A stretch of DNA of 64,000 bases from JAEINY01 sp942490535 (lineage in GTDB: Bacteria; Bacteroidota; Bacteroidia; Bacteroidales; Marinilabiliaceae). The stretch lies in the NCBI GenBank assembly GCA_942490535.1, contig CALNXQ010000005.1:248001-312000 (forward strand). The letters run 5' to 3'. The notes under the pieces are model-generated. The model did not search any database. It was not told where the DNA came from and saw nothing but the letters and a program-made list of their open reading frames with translations. Below, piece after piece: positions 9,587-18,261 of this stretch. The translations under genes were made by a program, and so were the position numbers. Position 1 is the first letter of the stretch. Each line of letters begins with the position of its first letter.

Positions 9587-10831
9587 TCAGGGACACTTTT
9601 TTAATACCAGGGACACTACTGTTTTATCATTTCCACCCATATTAACCGTCAAACCATAGGGTTTATCGGCTGGAATATTGATTTGGGCCTCACCGGCCTT
9701 TCCCGTTAATTGTTGCCAGATGGTGACACATTGATGCACCCCCGTTGCCCCGGTGGGATGCCCCCAACCGATGAGTCCCCCGGTGGTATTGAATGGAATC
9801 CGACCTGTTCTGGAGGTATGGCCCTCCGCCACAAATTGAGCGCCCTTTCCTTTTTCTGCAAAACCAATGGCTTCCACGGCCATCAGACCAGCAATGGTGA
9901 AGCAATCGTGTGTTTCCACTGTAGCCAGTTGCTGAGAAGTGATCCCTGCCATCTCCAAAGCTTTTTCAACAGCTACCTGGGTAGCCGAAAGCACCAAAGG
10001 ATCGTCCGGAGCTTTGGTAAGGTCATCCTCCGCCTGTCCAAAACCCACAATCTCCACTGCTTCCGTCAATGGAATCCCTACGCACTTCAGTCCTTCTTCA
10101 GAAACCACTGCAATGGCCGACGCACCATCGGATATTTTAGAGCAATCAAATACATTCAGATGGTCCACAAATTTATTGGGATTAGGGGGAGTCATGCCGG
10201 TTTCTATCAGTTCCGGATTGGCATTCTCATACTCCTGTGCGGTGGGACACAAACGTGCATTTTCAATGCAGTTGGCATACCATCTGGCCATGCCCTCCCG
10301 GGTATAGGTCTCCCCATAGGCCTTGGCATATTCACCGGCCCGGTCACTGAACTCACCTGGAAAAAAATAAGCATGGCCTTCTTTGCGTTTTTCACGCCAA
10401 CCGGCCAGTGAAAGATGATCGGCCCCATACAAAGAATTGACACTGTTCTGCACTTCCACTCCCAAAACCAAAACCACTTCCGCAGCTCCCGACAAGACGG
10501 ATTTAATGCCGGTTACCATGGCCAATCCGCCGGAGGCACATGCGCCTTCGACCCGCACGGCGGGTTTAAAACGTAGGGCCTCATCTATCGATGGCATAAA
10601 AGCCCCCAAATGAGCTTGATTATTAAAACGCGACGCCATAAAATTCCCCACCACACTTTCATCTACCTGTTGTCCACCCCCAATTTGACGAAGCGTGGCT
10701 TTACCGGCTTCTGTCATATAAAAATCAATCCCCGGCCGCTCCTTGAGGGGATGAAATTCCTTCCGTCCCCGACCTAACGATACGGTATTATATCCGGCTA
10801 CCAGAAACAATCGCTTTTGCATAAATCCCAT
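9587..10831 (-). CDS. SCP2-type thiolase / acetyl-CoA acyltransferase
   Basis: 414 residues with a thiolase fold. The nucleophile is in EGACASGG (C98); ETHDCF and WGHPTGATG carry the other active-site residues. The HDCF box and an asparagine in NMGGNDK, where classical thiolases have CxGGG, are features of the SCP2/SCP-x thiolase branch. It would cleave 3-ketoacyl-CoA to acetyl-CoA plus the shortened acyl-CoA, the last step of the pathway. It begins three bases after the stop of the 3-hydroxyacyl-CoA dehydrogenase gene, so translational coupling is likely. An ATG three codons later (10822) is also possible. Confidence 0.9.
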   Translation of the reverse strand: MGFMQKRLFLVAGYNTVSLGRGRKEFHPLKERPGIDFYMTEAGKATLRQIGGGQQVDESVVGNFMASRFNNQAHLGAFMPSIDEALRFKPAVRVEGACASGGLAMVTGIKSVLSGAAEVVLVLGVEVQNSVNSLYGADHLSLAGWREKRKEGHAYFFPGEFSDRAGEYAKAYGETYTREGMARWYANCIENARLCPTAQEYENANPELIETGMTPPNPNKFVDHLNVFDCSKISDGASAIAVVSEEGLKCVGIPLTEAVEIVGFGQAEDDLTKAPDDPLVLSATQVAVEKALEMAGITSQQLATVETHDCFTIAGLMAVEAIGFAEKGKGAQFVAEGHTSRTGRIPFNTTGGLIGWGHPTGATGVHQCVTIWQQLTGKAGEAQINIPADKPYGLTVNMGGNDKTVVSLVLKKCP

Positions 10832-10833
10832 TT

Positions 10834-12162
10834 TTAGAGGTAATTATTAACGGGTCCGTACAAATGATAAAACCCCTGTTGCATGACCGTATTGACCGCA
10901 TCAGTTGACGGGGCAACCCCCTCATCGACCAATTGCAAGGCCATCTGTTTCATCATTTTCATGTATTCCTGCGTCAGGAGCCCACCCGGACTGGTCTCTG
11001 CTAATAGTTGCGTAAAAAACTCATCCAAATGCTGTTGGGTATATTTGGACCGGCTTAATTGCTTCCAGGTATATCCCTTGGCATGAACATCGAGGTATTC
11101 ATATACTTTTTCATGAATTGGTACCATGTCAATGTATTTCCCCAAATTAGAATCAAATATTGAAACGGCCTGTCCATTCACATATTTGAAAATTCCATCC
11201 TTTTGAGACCCATCAGCCTGCTGTCCGCCTTTTACGCCCTTCAACAACCAATCATTCAATAAGGGGCTACTCCATTCCTTATCCAGATGCTCGCTCATCA
11301 CCTTCAGGATAAACTGGCACACATCGATTCCCACATAATCGATGAGTTGAAAAATACCCATGGGACGCACCAAAAGGTCGCGTGTAATAATGTCCACGGC
11401 CACAATGGCATCCGTTAAGTACAGTTCCGGCATAAGGCGGTTCACCAATTGACCGGCATACAAGATGTCACGCATAAAAAAGCCATTGCCGATAAACCCG
11501 GCCACATCATTAGAGGGTACTACCGTTTTGTGCATCTCCTTTCCAAAACCATTCACCAGGCGCAGCAAATCCGGATTTCCATTCTTTGTTTCAATCACTT
11601 CTATGAGCTTTTGCACCGCGGGAGGGTTATAAAAATGACACCCGATGATGTTACCACCCAATTCAGCTTTCTCGTCCAACACATGAATGGGAATGGAACT
11701 GGTGTTGGTTAAAAACCAGGGGTCATTGGGATTATGGGATTTAATATCGCGGAGCACCTCTGCCTTAATGGATTCATTTTCCACAATGGCTTCAAAAATC
11801 AAGGTCGATTGGTAGGCGGCCTCCCTGGAAATGGCGGGCTTCACCAACGCCAAAGCCTCGAACACAAAAGTTTCAATCACATCTTTGTTATCGATGAGAT
11901 GCGGCCGATTGTTAAAGGCTTTGCGCAACCACACGATGTTGGATTCAGCCCACTTTTGAACCTGTACTTTAAGATAAGTATTCAATTGATCCAGTTGATC
12001 ATAGGATTGATCAATGGCATGAATGACAAAAGTCTTACCGGCAAACTGGGGCAGGTGTTTCATCTTTGCCGCATGTAACACATTGAGCAACAAAATACCA
12101 CTGCCCATCTTACCGGCAGCACCCAATACGCTAATGTGTTGAAATCGTTCCAAATTGATCAT
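10834..12162 (-). CDS. 3-hydroxyacyl-CoA dehydrogenase, NAD-binding
   Basis: 442 residues. An N-terminal Rossmann domain begins HISVLGAAGKMGSG, where the more usual family motif is GxGxMG, then NTSSIPI and IIGCHFYNPP mark the 3HCDH active-site region. The C-terminal dimerisation domain contains DVAGFIGNGFF and DYVGIDVC. It oxidises L-3-hydroxyacyl-CoA with NAD+. At 442 residues it is longer than stand-alone Hbd proteins (~280) because of a longer first loop and C-terminal region, but it lacks the hydratase half of FadB-type fusions; a separate hydratase lies next door at 12242. Confidence 0.88.
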   Translation of the reverse strand: MINLERFQHISVLGAAGKMGSGILLLNVLHAAKMKHLPQFAGKTFVIHAIDQSYDQLDQLNTYLKVQVQKWAESNIVWLRKAFNNRPHLIDNKDVIETFVFEALALVKPAISREAAYQSTLIFEAIVENESIKAEVLRDIKSHNPNDPWFLTNTSSIPIHVLDEKAELGGNIIGCHFYNPPAVQKLIEVIETKNGNPDLLRLVNGFGKEMHKTVVPSNDVAGFIGNGFFMRDILYAGQLVNRLMPELYLTDAIVAVDIITRDLLVRPMGIFQLIDYVGIDVCQFILKVMSEHLDKEWSSPLLNDWLLKGVKGGQQADGSQKDGIFKYVNGQAVSIFDSNLGKYIDMVPIHEKVYEYLDVHAKGYTWKQLSRSKYTQQHLDEFFTQLLAETSPGGLLTQEYMKMMKQMALQLVDEGVAPSTDAVNTVMQQGFYHLYGPVNNYL

Positions 12163-12241
12163 GGTATGAGGTTTTATTATAAAGTAAAAAGGTTAATGGG
12201 AAATGGATGAAGGCATAAGCTGAAAGGGAAAAGTAAAGGCA

Positions 12242-13003
12242 TCACCATAGGGGGGGCCGTTTTTCCAGGAAAGCCACCATCCCTTCTTGTGCTTCGCCGT
12301 TAAAGAGATGGGCAAACTCCTCGGTCTCCCGGTCACATCCGGCCTTGAGTCCTCTCTCCTGCCCGGCCTGTACGACCCGCTTGAGTGCTTTGATGGCACT
12401 GGGCCCTTTGGCAGCAATTAACTCCGCAGTTTTCAAGGCCTCATTCATTAACTCCGTGGCAGGATATACTTGTTGAACCAGTCCCATGCGATGTGCCTCC
12501 GACGCTTCAAACATGGCGGCTGTCATCAGGAAATAACGGGCGTTGTTCAAGCCAATGGCACGGGGCAAACGCCAGGTTCCACAAAAACCAGGAATGAGGC
12601 CCAGATTTATTTCCGGTGCGCTGAACTTAGCCTTATCGGAAGCCAGCAGAAAATCACAAGCCAGCGCCAATTCCAATCCACCCCCCAGGGCAAATCCATT
12701 CACAGCTCCCATCACCACCTGGGGTAATTGTTCCAGCCGACTGAAGGTTTGATGTCCCACACGGGAAAAAATAGCAGCTTCCGTTGAACTCTTACCTTTC
12801 ATCTCTGCAATATCAGCCCCTGCCACAAAGGCTTTGCCTTCACCGGTTAAGATGAGTACCTGGATTTTCTCAGAGTGCTCCAATTGCTCCAATAAAACAT
12901 TGAGTTCAGTAAACACCTGGCTGTTGAGGGCATTTAATGCATGGGGTCGGGAAAACGTAATGACAGCAGTGGCATTGTTTTCGAAGTACTTGAGATGTTG
13001 CAT
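12242..13003 (-). CDS. Enoyl-CoA hydratase/isomerase (crotonase family)
   Basis: 253 residues, typical crotonase size. The oxyanion-hole region FVAGADIAEM is present, and both catalytic glutamates occur at the normal 20-residue spacing: E111 in GGGLEL and E131 in PEINLG. The usual GGTQRL loop reads CGTWRL (141-146), a departure near the active-site pocket. It hydrates 2-enoyl-CoA for the dehydrogenase encoded 79 bp downstream. It is the first gene of the leftward acyl-CoA block; upstream lies the 21-bp-register array B. Confidence 0.92.
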   Translation of the reverse strand: MQHLKYFENNATAVITFSRPHALNALNSQVFTELNVLLEQLEHSEKIQVLILTGEGKAFVAGADIAEMKGKSSTEAAIFSRVGHQTFSRLEQLPQVVMGAVNGFALGGGLELALACDFLLASDKAKFSAPEINLGLIPGFCGTWRLPRAIGLNNARYFLMTAAMFEASEAHRMGLVQQVYPATELMNEALKTAELIAAKGPSAIKALKRVVQAGQERGLKAGCDRETEEFAHLFNGEAQEGMVAFLEKRPPLW

Positions 13004-13192
13004 AAGTTCGCTTCAAATGTGTGTTATTCAAGTTAAGACAACAAAATGAAGAATTCAAGGTGCCTGCGAATTAAACCTTACAAAGGATGCAACCTCGCCA
13101 TTCTAACAAAAAAAATCACGGCTATACGTCCCGATGGCAGGCCTTGACTCGACTCATTTAGAGTCCGACTGTAAACAGCTGATTATTTCACC

Positions 13193-13472
13193 ATGTTTTC
13201 TCAACGGGTAAGGCAAGCCCCTCTTGTTTTTATGTTGACAACTAATCCGGCAACCTTAACCGCTCGCGTTTTTACGTTGACAATTATGCCCGCAAGCTTA
13301 ACCGCTCTTGTTTTTGCGCTAACAACTCACCCGGCGACCTTAAGCGCTTTTGTTTTTACGCGGACAATTAGGCCCGCAACCTAAACCACACTTGTTTTTG
13401 CACTGACAATCAATCCCGCAACTATTTCTGCTCTTGTTTAAAGATTAGCAACTGCGCTGGATACGCTAACAA
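13193..13472. repeat. Degenerate 42-bp (2 x 21) tandem array B
   Basis: Occupies the middle of the gene-free stretch 13004-13494, downstream of the copper-binding lipoprotein gene and upstream of the enoyl-CoA hydratase. The anchor TTGACAA or a variant recurs at 13235, 13277, 13319, 13361, 13403 and 13445, every 42 bp exactly, with one more unit on the left from 13193 and a CTAACAA at 13466 (a further 21 bp). Each unit also carries GCAAcc about 15 bp and CTTGTTTTT about 30 bp after its start. The two 21-bp halves show weak likeness to each other. A stop-free frame across it (14-residue repeat) is most simply a by-product. The flanks 13004-13192 show nothing else. Confidence 0.85.
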
Positions 13473-13494
13473 GGGGTTTGTTGACGCAGAAAAA

Positions 13495-13800
13495 TCACTG
13501 CGCTGAATAACCCAATTCTTCAATGGCAGTAATGATCTGTGAGCGGTGCATGATGGAAGTATCCACCGTGATGATAGCTGATCCGCTTTCATGATCGGCA
13601 ATCACGGAGAATACACCCTTCTCCATTTTCAGGCCTTTCTCAATGGTCCGTTCACAGCCCTCACAAGTCATCCCATCCACTTTTAATTCCAGGCTTACGG
13701 CATTAACATCCGATGAGAGAGTTTGATTTTCATTCTTTACTTTAGTCTGGCAAGCAAGAACAACAGCCCATAATGTGAAAAGAATCCCTATTTTTTTCAT
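13495..13800 (-). CDS. Heavy-metal-associated domain lipoprotein (copper chaperone-like)
   Basis: 101 residues. Lipoprotein signal with Cys17 in VVLACQ, then a single HMA/CopZ-like ferredoxin fold carrying the metal site MTCEGC at about 43-48. Such domains bind Cu(I) through the two cysteines. As the last gene of the oxidase operon, 29 bp after ctaB, it probably handles copper outside the cytoplasm for CuA or CuB assembly alongside Sco; that partnership is inferred from position. A mercuric-transport-like function is the main alternative. Confidence 0.85.
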   Translation of the reverse strand: MKKIGILFTLWAVVLACQTKVKNENQTLSSDVNAVSLELKVDGMTCEGCERTIEKGLKMEKGVFSVIADHESGSAIITVDTSIMHRSQIITAIEELGYSAQ

Positions 13801-13829
13801 GTTAAAATGGATTTATAAAATTTTCTGCC

Positions 13830-14699
13830 TCAAAGAACCTGATCCAAAAACATCAATACCATCACCCATAAATAAAAGGTATTGAATTGAATAAACGTCT
13901 GTTTCAAACGAATGGGGCTGTGATCCATCAGTAATTTATAGGTCATCCGCAGTGACCAACCCATCATAAATAAGGCTGATAAAACCACCATCCAACTCAA
14001 CCACAAATGGTGTATCAACTCAAATACCGGTAAAAGCAGTACACTCAAGAACGTGGCCAGAAACCAAACCAGGTTAATTTGATTGATGCGGTTCTTTGAC
14101 ATGACACTGGTGATGGTGGGAAAACCAGCCATTCTATATTCCTCTCCATATTTGAGGACCAACAACCAGAAGTGCGGCATCTGCCCCAAAAAGAAAAACA
14201 AGGCTAAAAAATGCAAGCGTACATCCATGACCGATCCACCAGCCGCCACCCAACCCACGATGGGTGGAATGGCGCCCACAATGGCTCCCGGAAAAATGGA
14301 AAATGCCGACCAACGTTTCAAAGGCGTATAGATACCATTATAGCATAGCACGCCCATCCACCCCCAAAAGAGAGCACTCCCTCCAAAGGGATAAAGGCAT
14401 AGGGTACCGGCTACCAGAAATATTCCTAAAATGAGCAAGGCCATCAAACGGGTAAATACCTGAACCGGTAGTGGTCGTTGCGAAGTCCGCGTCATGAGCC
14501 GGTCCCACTTCAGCTCCTGCACCTGGTTCAACGCCGAAGCACCAGCAGACAAAAAAAAGATTCCCAGGGAAGCCCATAAGCCTTGATAAGACAATTGTTG
14601 TTCAAAAAGAATGAATCCGGTATAGGTCGTCAGCGCGATGGGCAGGGAAATGGAAAACTTCCCAAACGTGCTGATGTATTTCCAGATGGCCTGCTTCAT
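13830..14699 (-). CDS. ctaB: Protoheme IX farnesyltransferase (heme O synthase)
   Basis: 289 residues, polytopic (about nine membrane segments), UbiA prenyltransferase superfamily. The first prenyl-diphosphate motif reads NQVQELKWDRLMTRT followed by RPLP; the usual aspartate in the middle is a glutamate. YTPLKR and MPHFW follow as in CtaB/CyoE. It attaches farnesyl to heme B to give heme O, which heme A synthase (not in this window) converts for the oxidase. It sits 9 bp downstream of coxB. Confidence 0.93.
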   Translation of the reverse strand: MKQAIWKYISTFGKFSISLPIALTTYTGFILFEQQLSYQGLWASLGIFFLSAGASALNQVQELKWDRLMTRTSQRPLPVQVFTRLMALLILGIFLVAGTLCLYPFGGSALFWGWMGVLCYNGIYTPLKRWSAFSIFPGAIVGAIPPIVGWVAAGGSVMDVRLHFLALFFFLGQMPHFWLLVLKYGEEYRMAGFPTITSVMSKNRINQINLVWFLATFLSVLLLPVFELIHHLWLSWMVVLSALFMMGWSLRMTYKLLMDHSPIRLKQTFIQFNTFYLWVMVLMFLDQVL

Positions 14700-14708
14700 A
14701 GTGATTCG

Positions 14709-15656
14709 TTATTTCTCCAATGCTTTGAAGTAGTCGATCAGTTGACTCAGTTCTTCATCGGTGACCTGATCTTTATAGGAGAGCATTAAACCGGTAGCAT
14801 AGCCTTTCACCACATCAGCAGCCGGTTCGTAAATCGATTGCCGCACGTAGGCCGAATCGACCGTTACTTCGCGCTCTTCTCCCGCTGTCAGAACGACTTG
14901 CGTACTACCCCACAAACCTTTGTAGGAGGGCCCCACCAACTTGGATCCATCGGTGGTATGGCAGGCATTGCAGCCATACTTGCGGGTCACGGCTAAACCC
15001 GCCAAACGCTTACCCACTTCAACCGATGGCGGCACCACGAGTGAGGTATCCACATACCAGCTTTCAAACTGATCCTTTGGCAACACCACCACCGCCGTAT
15101 TCATGTAGGAATGGCGTAAACCACAATATTCAGCACAAAACACATGGTACTCTCCTGCTTTACCAGCCTCAAACCAGATGCTTCCTTTCTTGCCGGGTAC
15201 CATGTCCTTTTTGATGCGGAATGCGGGGATGTACATGCTGTGAATCACATCCTGCGCCACCAAATTAATTTCCACCGGCTCCCCAAGGGGCACATAGAGG
15301 GTATCGGTCATGCGTCCATTCTCATACTGAAAGACAAAACTCCACATGCGGGCAATGCTCTTAATTTGAAAGGCATCTGCCGGAGGATCGGTTTGCCATT
15401 TCCAACCACTCCACCCATATTGAAACATGAGTATCACAATGATGGTGGGGATCACTGTCCAGATGATCTCCAGGGAAGTACTTCCTTCGATTTGGGAAGC
15501 TTCAGGATGCTTACTTTTCCGGTATCGGATAATAAAAACAACCATGACAATGGTAATGACCACTAAAAAAAATAGCGCCACACCAAAGATCAGAACAAAA
15601 GTAGCATCTACCTGATCAACAAAATTCGAAGCCTTTGCTGTAATATTTTCCTCCAT
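14709..15656 (-). CDS. coxB: Cytochrome c oxidase subunit II with fused cytochrome c domain (caa3 type)
   Basis: 315 residues: two N-terminal membrane helices (about 20-43 and 63-80), a cupredoxin domain with the CuA ligands (H139, then C174, E176, C178, H182 and M185 in HVFCAEYCGLRHSYM), and a C-terminal cytochrome c domain with the heme site CNACH (229-233) and LVGPSY. The fusion is diagnostic of caa3 oxidases, in which electrons enter through the tethered heme. No obvious lipobox was seen at the N-terminus. It is 3 bp from the subunit IV gene. Confidence 0.95.
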   Translation of the reverse strand: MEENITAKASNFVDQVDATFVLIFGVALFFLVVITIVMVVFIIRYRKSKHPEASQIEGSTSLEIIWTVIPTIIVILMFQYGWSGWKWQTDPPADAFQIKSIARMWSFVFQYENGRMTDTLYVPLGEPVEINLVAQDVIHSMYIPAFRIKKDMVPGKKGSIWFEAGKAGEYHVFCAEYCGLRHSYMNTAVVVLPKDQFESWYVDTSLVVPPSVEVGKRLAGLAVTRKYGCNACHTTDGSKLVGPSYKGLWGSTQVVLTAGEEREVTVDSAYVRQSIYEPAADVVKGYATGLMLSYKDQVTDEELSQLIDYFKALEK

Positions 15657-15659
15657 GAT

Positions 15660-15947
15660 TTATCTGTAGTTATAATCCAGAAACGTTACAAACATCACCA
15701 AACCCAAAAGCAGGAAGATAGCAGCCACCATAATTCGCAGTATCAAATTATCAAATTTCAGGTGCATGAAAAAAGTGAGGACCAGGATACCTTTAACGGC
15801 CGCTATACTTAGGGCAATAAAAACCGTCAAACTAGCCAGCTCAATACTGGTTACTGCCACCGACATAAAAGTCAGGCAGATCAGCACCAACAATATGAGT
15901 CCATACATTTTATGCGGAACAACGTGCGCGCTTTGTTTTTTTTCCAT
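15660..15947 (-). CDS. coxD: Cytochrome c oxidase subunit IV (small membrane subunit)
   Basis: 95 residues with three hydrophobic segments (about 14-32, 36-58 and 70-90). HMLKFDN-like text (FMHLKFDNLILR) is the hallmark of the prokaryotic subunit IV family (CtaF/CyoD-like). It stabilises the oxidase and has no cofactor. Position between coxC and coxB is as in other caa3 operons. Confidence 0.88.
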   Translation of the reverse strand: MEKKQSAHVVPHKMYGLILLVLICLTFMSVAVTSIELASLTVFIALSIAAVKGILVLTFFMHLKFDNLILRIMVAAIFLLLGLVMFVTFLDYNYR

Positions 15948-15989
15948 GTCATCAATTATTTAATTAGACACTTATCCCTTGTTTACACC

Positions 15990-16613
15990 TCAGGTAATCA
16001 GATAAAACAAGGGAAACAGGAATATCCAGATCAAATCCACCAAGTGCCAGTAAAGTCCTGAGTTATCCAATAGAACCGGATTTTTGGCCGACAAACTGTT
16101 ATCATTCACCCGATAGGTCACAATGGTAATCAAAACAAATCCAACTATAATGTGCAAGGCATGCAAACCCGTCATGAAATAATAGAGGCCAAAAAACAGC
16201 ACATCCCCTTGACCTAGTTGCCACAAGTCCATACTGCCAGGAAAAAGGCCATGGTCAATTTTACCCTTCCACTCAAAATATTTATTGACCATAAACATAA
16301 AGGCAAAAAACAAAGTAGTGAGTAATAAAAGTAAGGTGAGCTGCTTATTGCCCCGCCGGATGGCAGTAGAAGCCATGGCCATGGTGGCACTGCTCATCAA
16401 TAGAATAATGGTATTTAAGGTACCCACTGTCACACTTAATTCTTCAGCCGCTAAATGAAATGCCACCGGGTTGAGGTAACGGTAAACGGCATACACAATA
16501 AACAGCCCCGAAAAAAGGAGCAGCTCTGTAAAAATAAATAACCACATCCCCAATTTAGAGGCTTCATCGTCGCGATGGAGAAGTGGGTTTGGAATCGAAA
16601 TACTTAAACTCAT
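15990..16613 (-). CDS. coxC: Cytochrome c oxidase subunit III
   Basis: 207 residues with five membrane segments, the short subunit III form. Family text includes KLGMWLFIFTELLLF near the start, with the conserved membrane glutamate, and GLHALHIIVG plus YWHLVDLIWIFLFPL at the end. It supports proton uptake and stability of subunit I. It starts 12 bp after coxA ends. Confidence 0.94.
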   Translation of the reverse strand: MSLSISIPNPLLHRDDEASKLGMWLFIFTELLLFSGLFIVYAVYRYLNPVAFHLAAEELSVTVGTLNTIILLMSSATMAMASTAIRRGNKQLTLLLLLTTLFFAFMFMVNKYFEWKGKIDHGLFPGSMDLWQLGQGDVLFFGLYYFMTGLHALHIIVGFVLITIVTYRVNDNSLSAKNPVLLDNSGLYWHLVDLIWIFLFPLFYLIT

Positions 16614-16625
16614 AGTGTTAGAAAT

Positions 16626-18236
16626 TTATCTGTAATCGTATGGACTTTTTGTTACAACCGGTATCTCATCAAAATTTTCAAGCGTGGGGGGCGAGGCTAT
16701 TTGCCATTCAAGGGTGCGTCCTCCCCAAGGATTATCAAGTGCTTTGGGTCCTACATAAGCAGCCCGAACCAAATTCACCAGTATAATAATCAAGCCGGTC
16801 ACCATCACCCAGGAACCTATGGTGGAAATCACATTAGGCCCATGGAATATTTCCACATAGTCATAATAGCGGCGGGGCATGCCGGCCATCCCCAAGAAAA
16901 ACATGGGCAAATACAAGGTACAGAAACCAATGAAAAAAAAGACCCACCCCGTCAGGGCTATGCCTTTATCATACATACGTCCCCAAATTTTCGGAAACCA
17001 ATAATGAATCGCCCCCATAAAGGCAAATCCCACCCCTCCAAAGACGATGAAATGAAAATGCGCCACCACAAAAGCTGTATCGTGCAAATGTACATTGGTA
17101 GCCAATGCTCCTAAAGCCAGACCGGATAATCCACCAATCATAAAGATAAATAAGAAAGACGCGGCCCAGTAAAAGGGCGGTTCTAATTGGATGGAGGCCT
17201 TGTGCAAGGTGGCAACCCAATTAAACACTTTGATGGCACTGGGGATGGCCACTAAAAAAGTGAGAATGGAAAAGGTATAGAGCGCCGTACCACTCATGCC
17301 GGACGTAAACATATGGTGGCCCCACACAAAATACCCCACAAAGGCAATGGCCAATGTGGAGATCACGATGGCTTTATAACCGAAAATTGATTTATTGGCA
17401 AAAGTTGGAATGATCTCGGAGATCACGCCCATGGCGGGTAAAATCATAATGTAAACCGCCGGATGGGAATAAATCCAGAAGAGATGTTGATACAAGATGG
17501 GATCGCCGCCCAAGGCCGGATCAAAAAATCCAATTTGTAACACCCGTTCACCCACAATCATCAATAAAGTAATACCAATAATAGGAGTGGCTAATATTTG
17601 AATCCAACCGGTTCCATAGAGTGTCCAGGGAAACAATGGCATGCGGAACCAGGTCATGCCGGGAGCCCGCATGCGATGAATGGTGACTATGAAATTAATG
17701 CCCGTTAGGATGGAGGAAAAACCTAAGATAAATGCCCCAATGACCGCAGGTAACATGTTCGTGGTGGTTTTAAAACTATAGGGCGCATAGAAGGTCCAGC
17801 CAGTATCCGGAGGCCCCCCACTCATGAATAAGGACGAAAGGGCCACGCCTGCTCCAATGACATAAATCCACCAGGACAACAGGTTGAGTTTGGGAAACGC
17901 CACGTCTTTGGCTCCAATCATAATGGGTAACAGGAAATTTCCGAAAATAGCCGGTAATCCGGGCACCACCACTAAAAATATCATGATCACCCCATGCAAG
18001 GTGAAAATGGCATTGTAAGCTTGCGGATCCATTACTGTTTTACCTGGCGCTAACAATTCTAATTTCATGGCCAGCCCTAACAGGACACCTGTTAGAAAAA
18101 AACTGACAATGGAAAAAAGGTATAATAAACCAATGCGTTTGTGATCGGTGGATAAGATCCAGGCAAAAATGCCCTTATGCCTTCCCGGCTCATCTCTGAA
18201 ACTGAGCTGTTTCTTTTCCGTTTGTTGGTTTGACAT
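16626..18236 (-). CDS. coxA: Cytochrome c oxidase subunit I (A2-type heme-copper oxidase)
   Basis: 536 residues with 12 membrane helices. Ligands are seen: H81 for heme a, WGHHMF for CuB, and the cross-linked His-Tyr pair in YSHPAVY (H258, Y262). The residue that is glutamate in A1-type enzymes (GHPEVY) is alanine here, and the YS pair at 256-257 marks the A2 subfamily first described in Rhodothermus marinus and Thermus caa3 oxidases. It reduces oxygen to water and pumps protons. It is the second gene of the sco-coxACDB-ctaB operon. Confidence 0.96.
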   Translation of the reverse strand: MSNQQTEKKQLSFRDEPGRHKGIFAWILSTDHKRIGLLYLFSIVSFFLTGVLLGLAMKLELLAPGKTVMDPQAYNAIFTLHGVIMIFLVVVPGLPAIFGNFLLPIMIGAKDVAFPKLNLLSWWIYVIGAGVALSSLFMSGGPPDTGWTFYAPYSFKTTTNMLPAVIGAFILGFSSILTGINFIVTIHRMRAPGMTWFRMPLFPWTLYGTGWIQILATPIIGITLLMIVGERVLQIGFFDPALGGDPILYQHLFWIYSHPAVYIMILPAMGVISEIIPTFANKSIFGYKAIVISTLAIAFVGYFVWGHHMFTSGMSGTALYTFSILTFLVAIPSAIKVFNWVATLHKASIQLEPPFYWAASFLFIFMIGGLSGLALGALATNVHLHDTAFVVAHFHFIVFGGVGFAFMGAIHYWFPKIWGRMYDKGIALTGWVFFFIGFCTLYLPMFFLGMAGMPRRYYDYVEIFHGPNVISTIGSWVMVTGLIIILVNLVRAAYVGPKALDNPWGGRTLEWQIASPPTLENFDEIPVVTKSPYDYR

Positions 18237-18261
18237 AGGATAAAGGATTGGTTCGTATCGA

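Noticed and set aside
13193..13384. 63-codon frame with a 14-residue repeat across array B
   Set aside because: Same reason: periodic DNA gives a periodic peptide; no signal, domain or start context.
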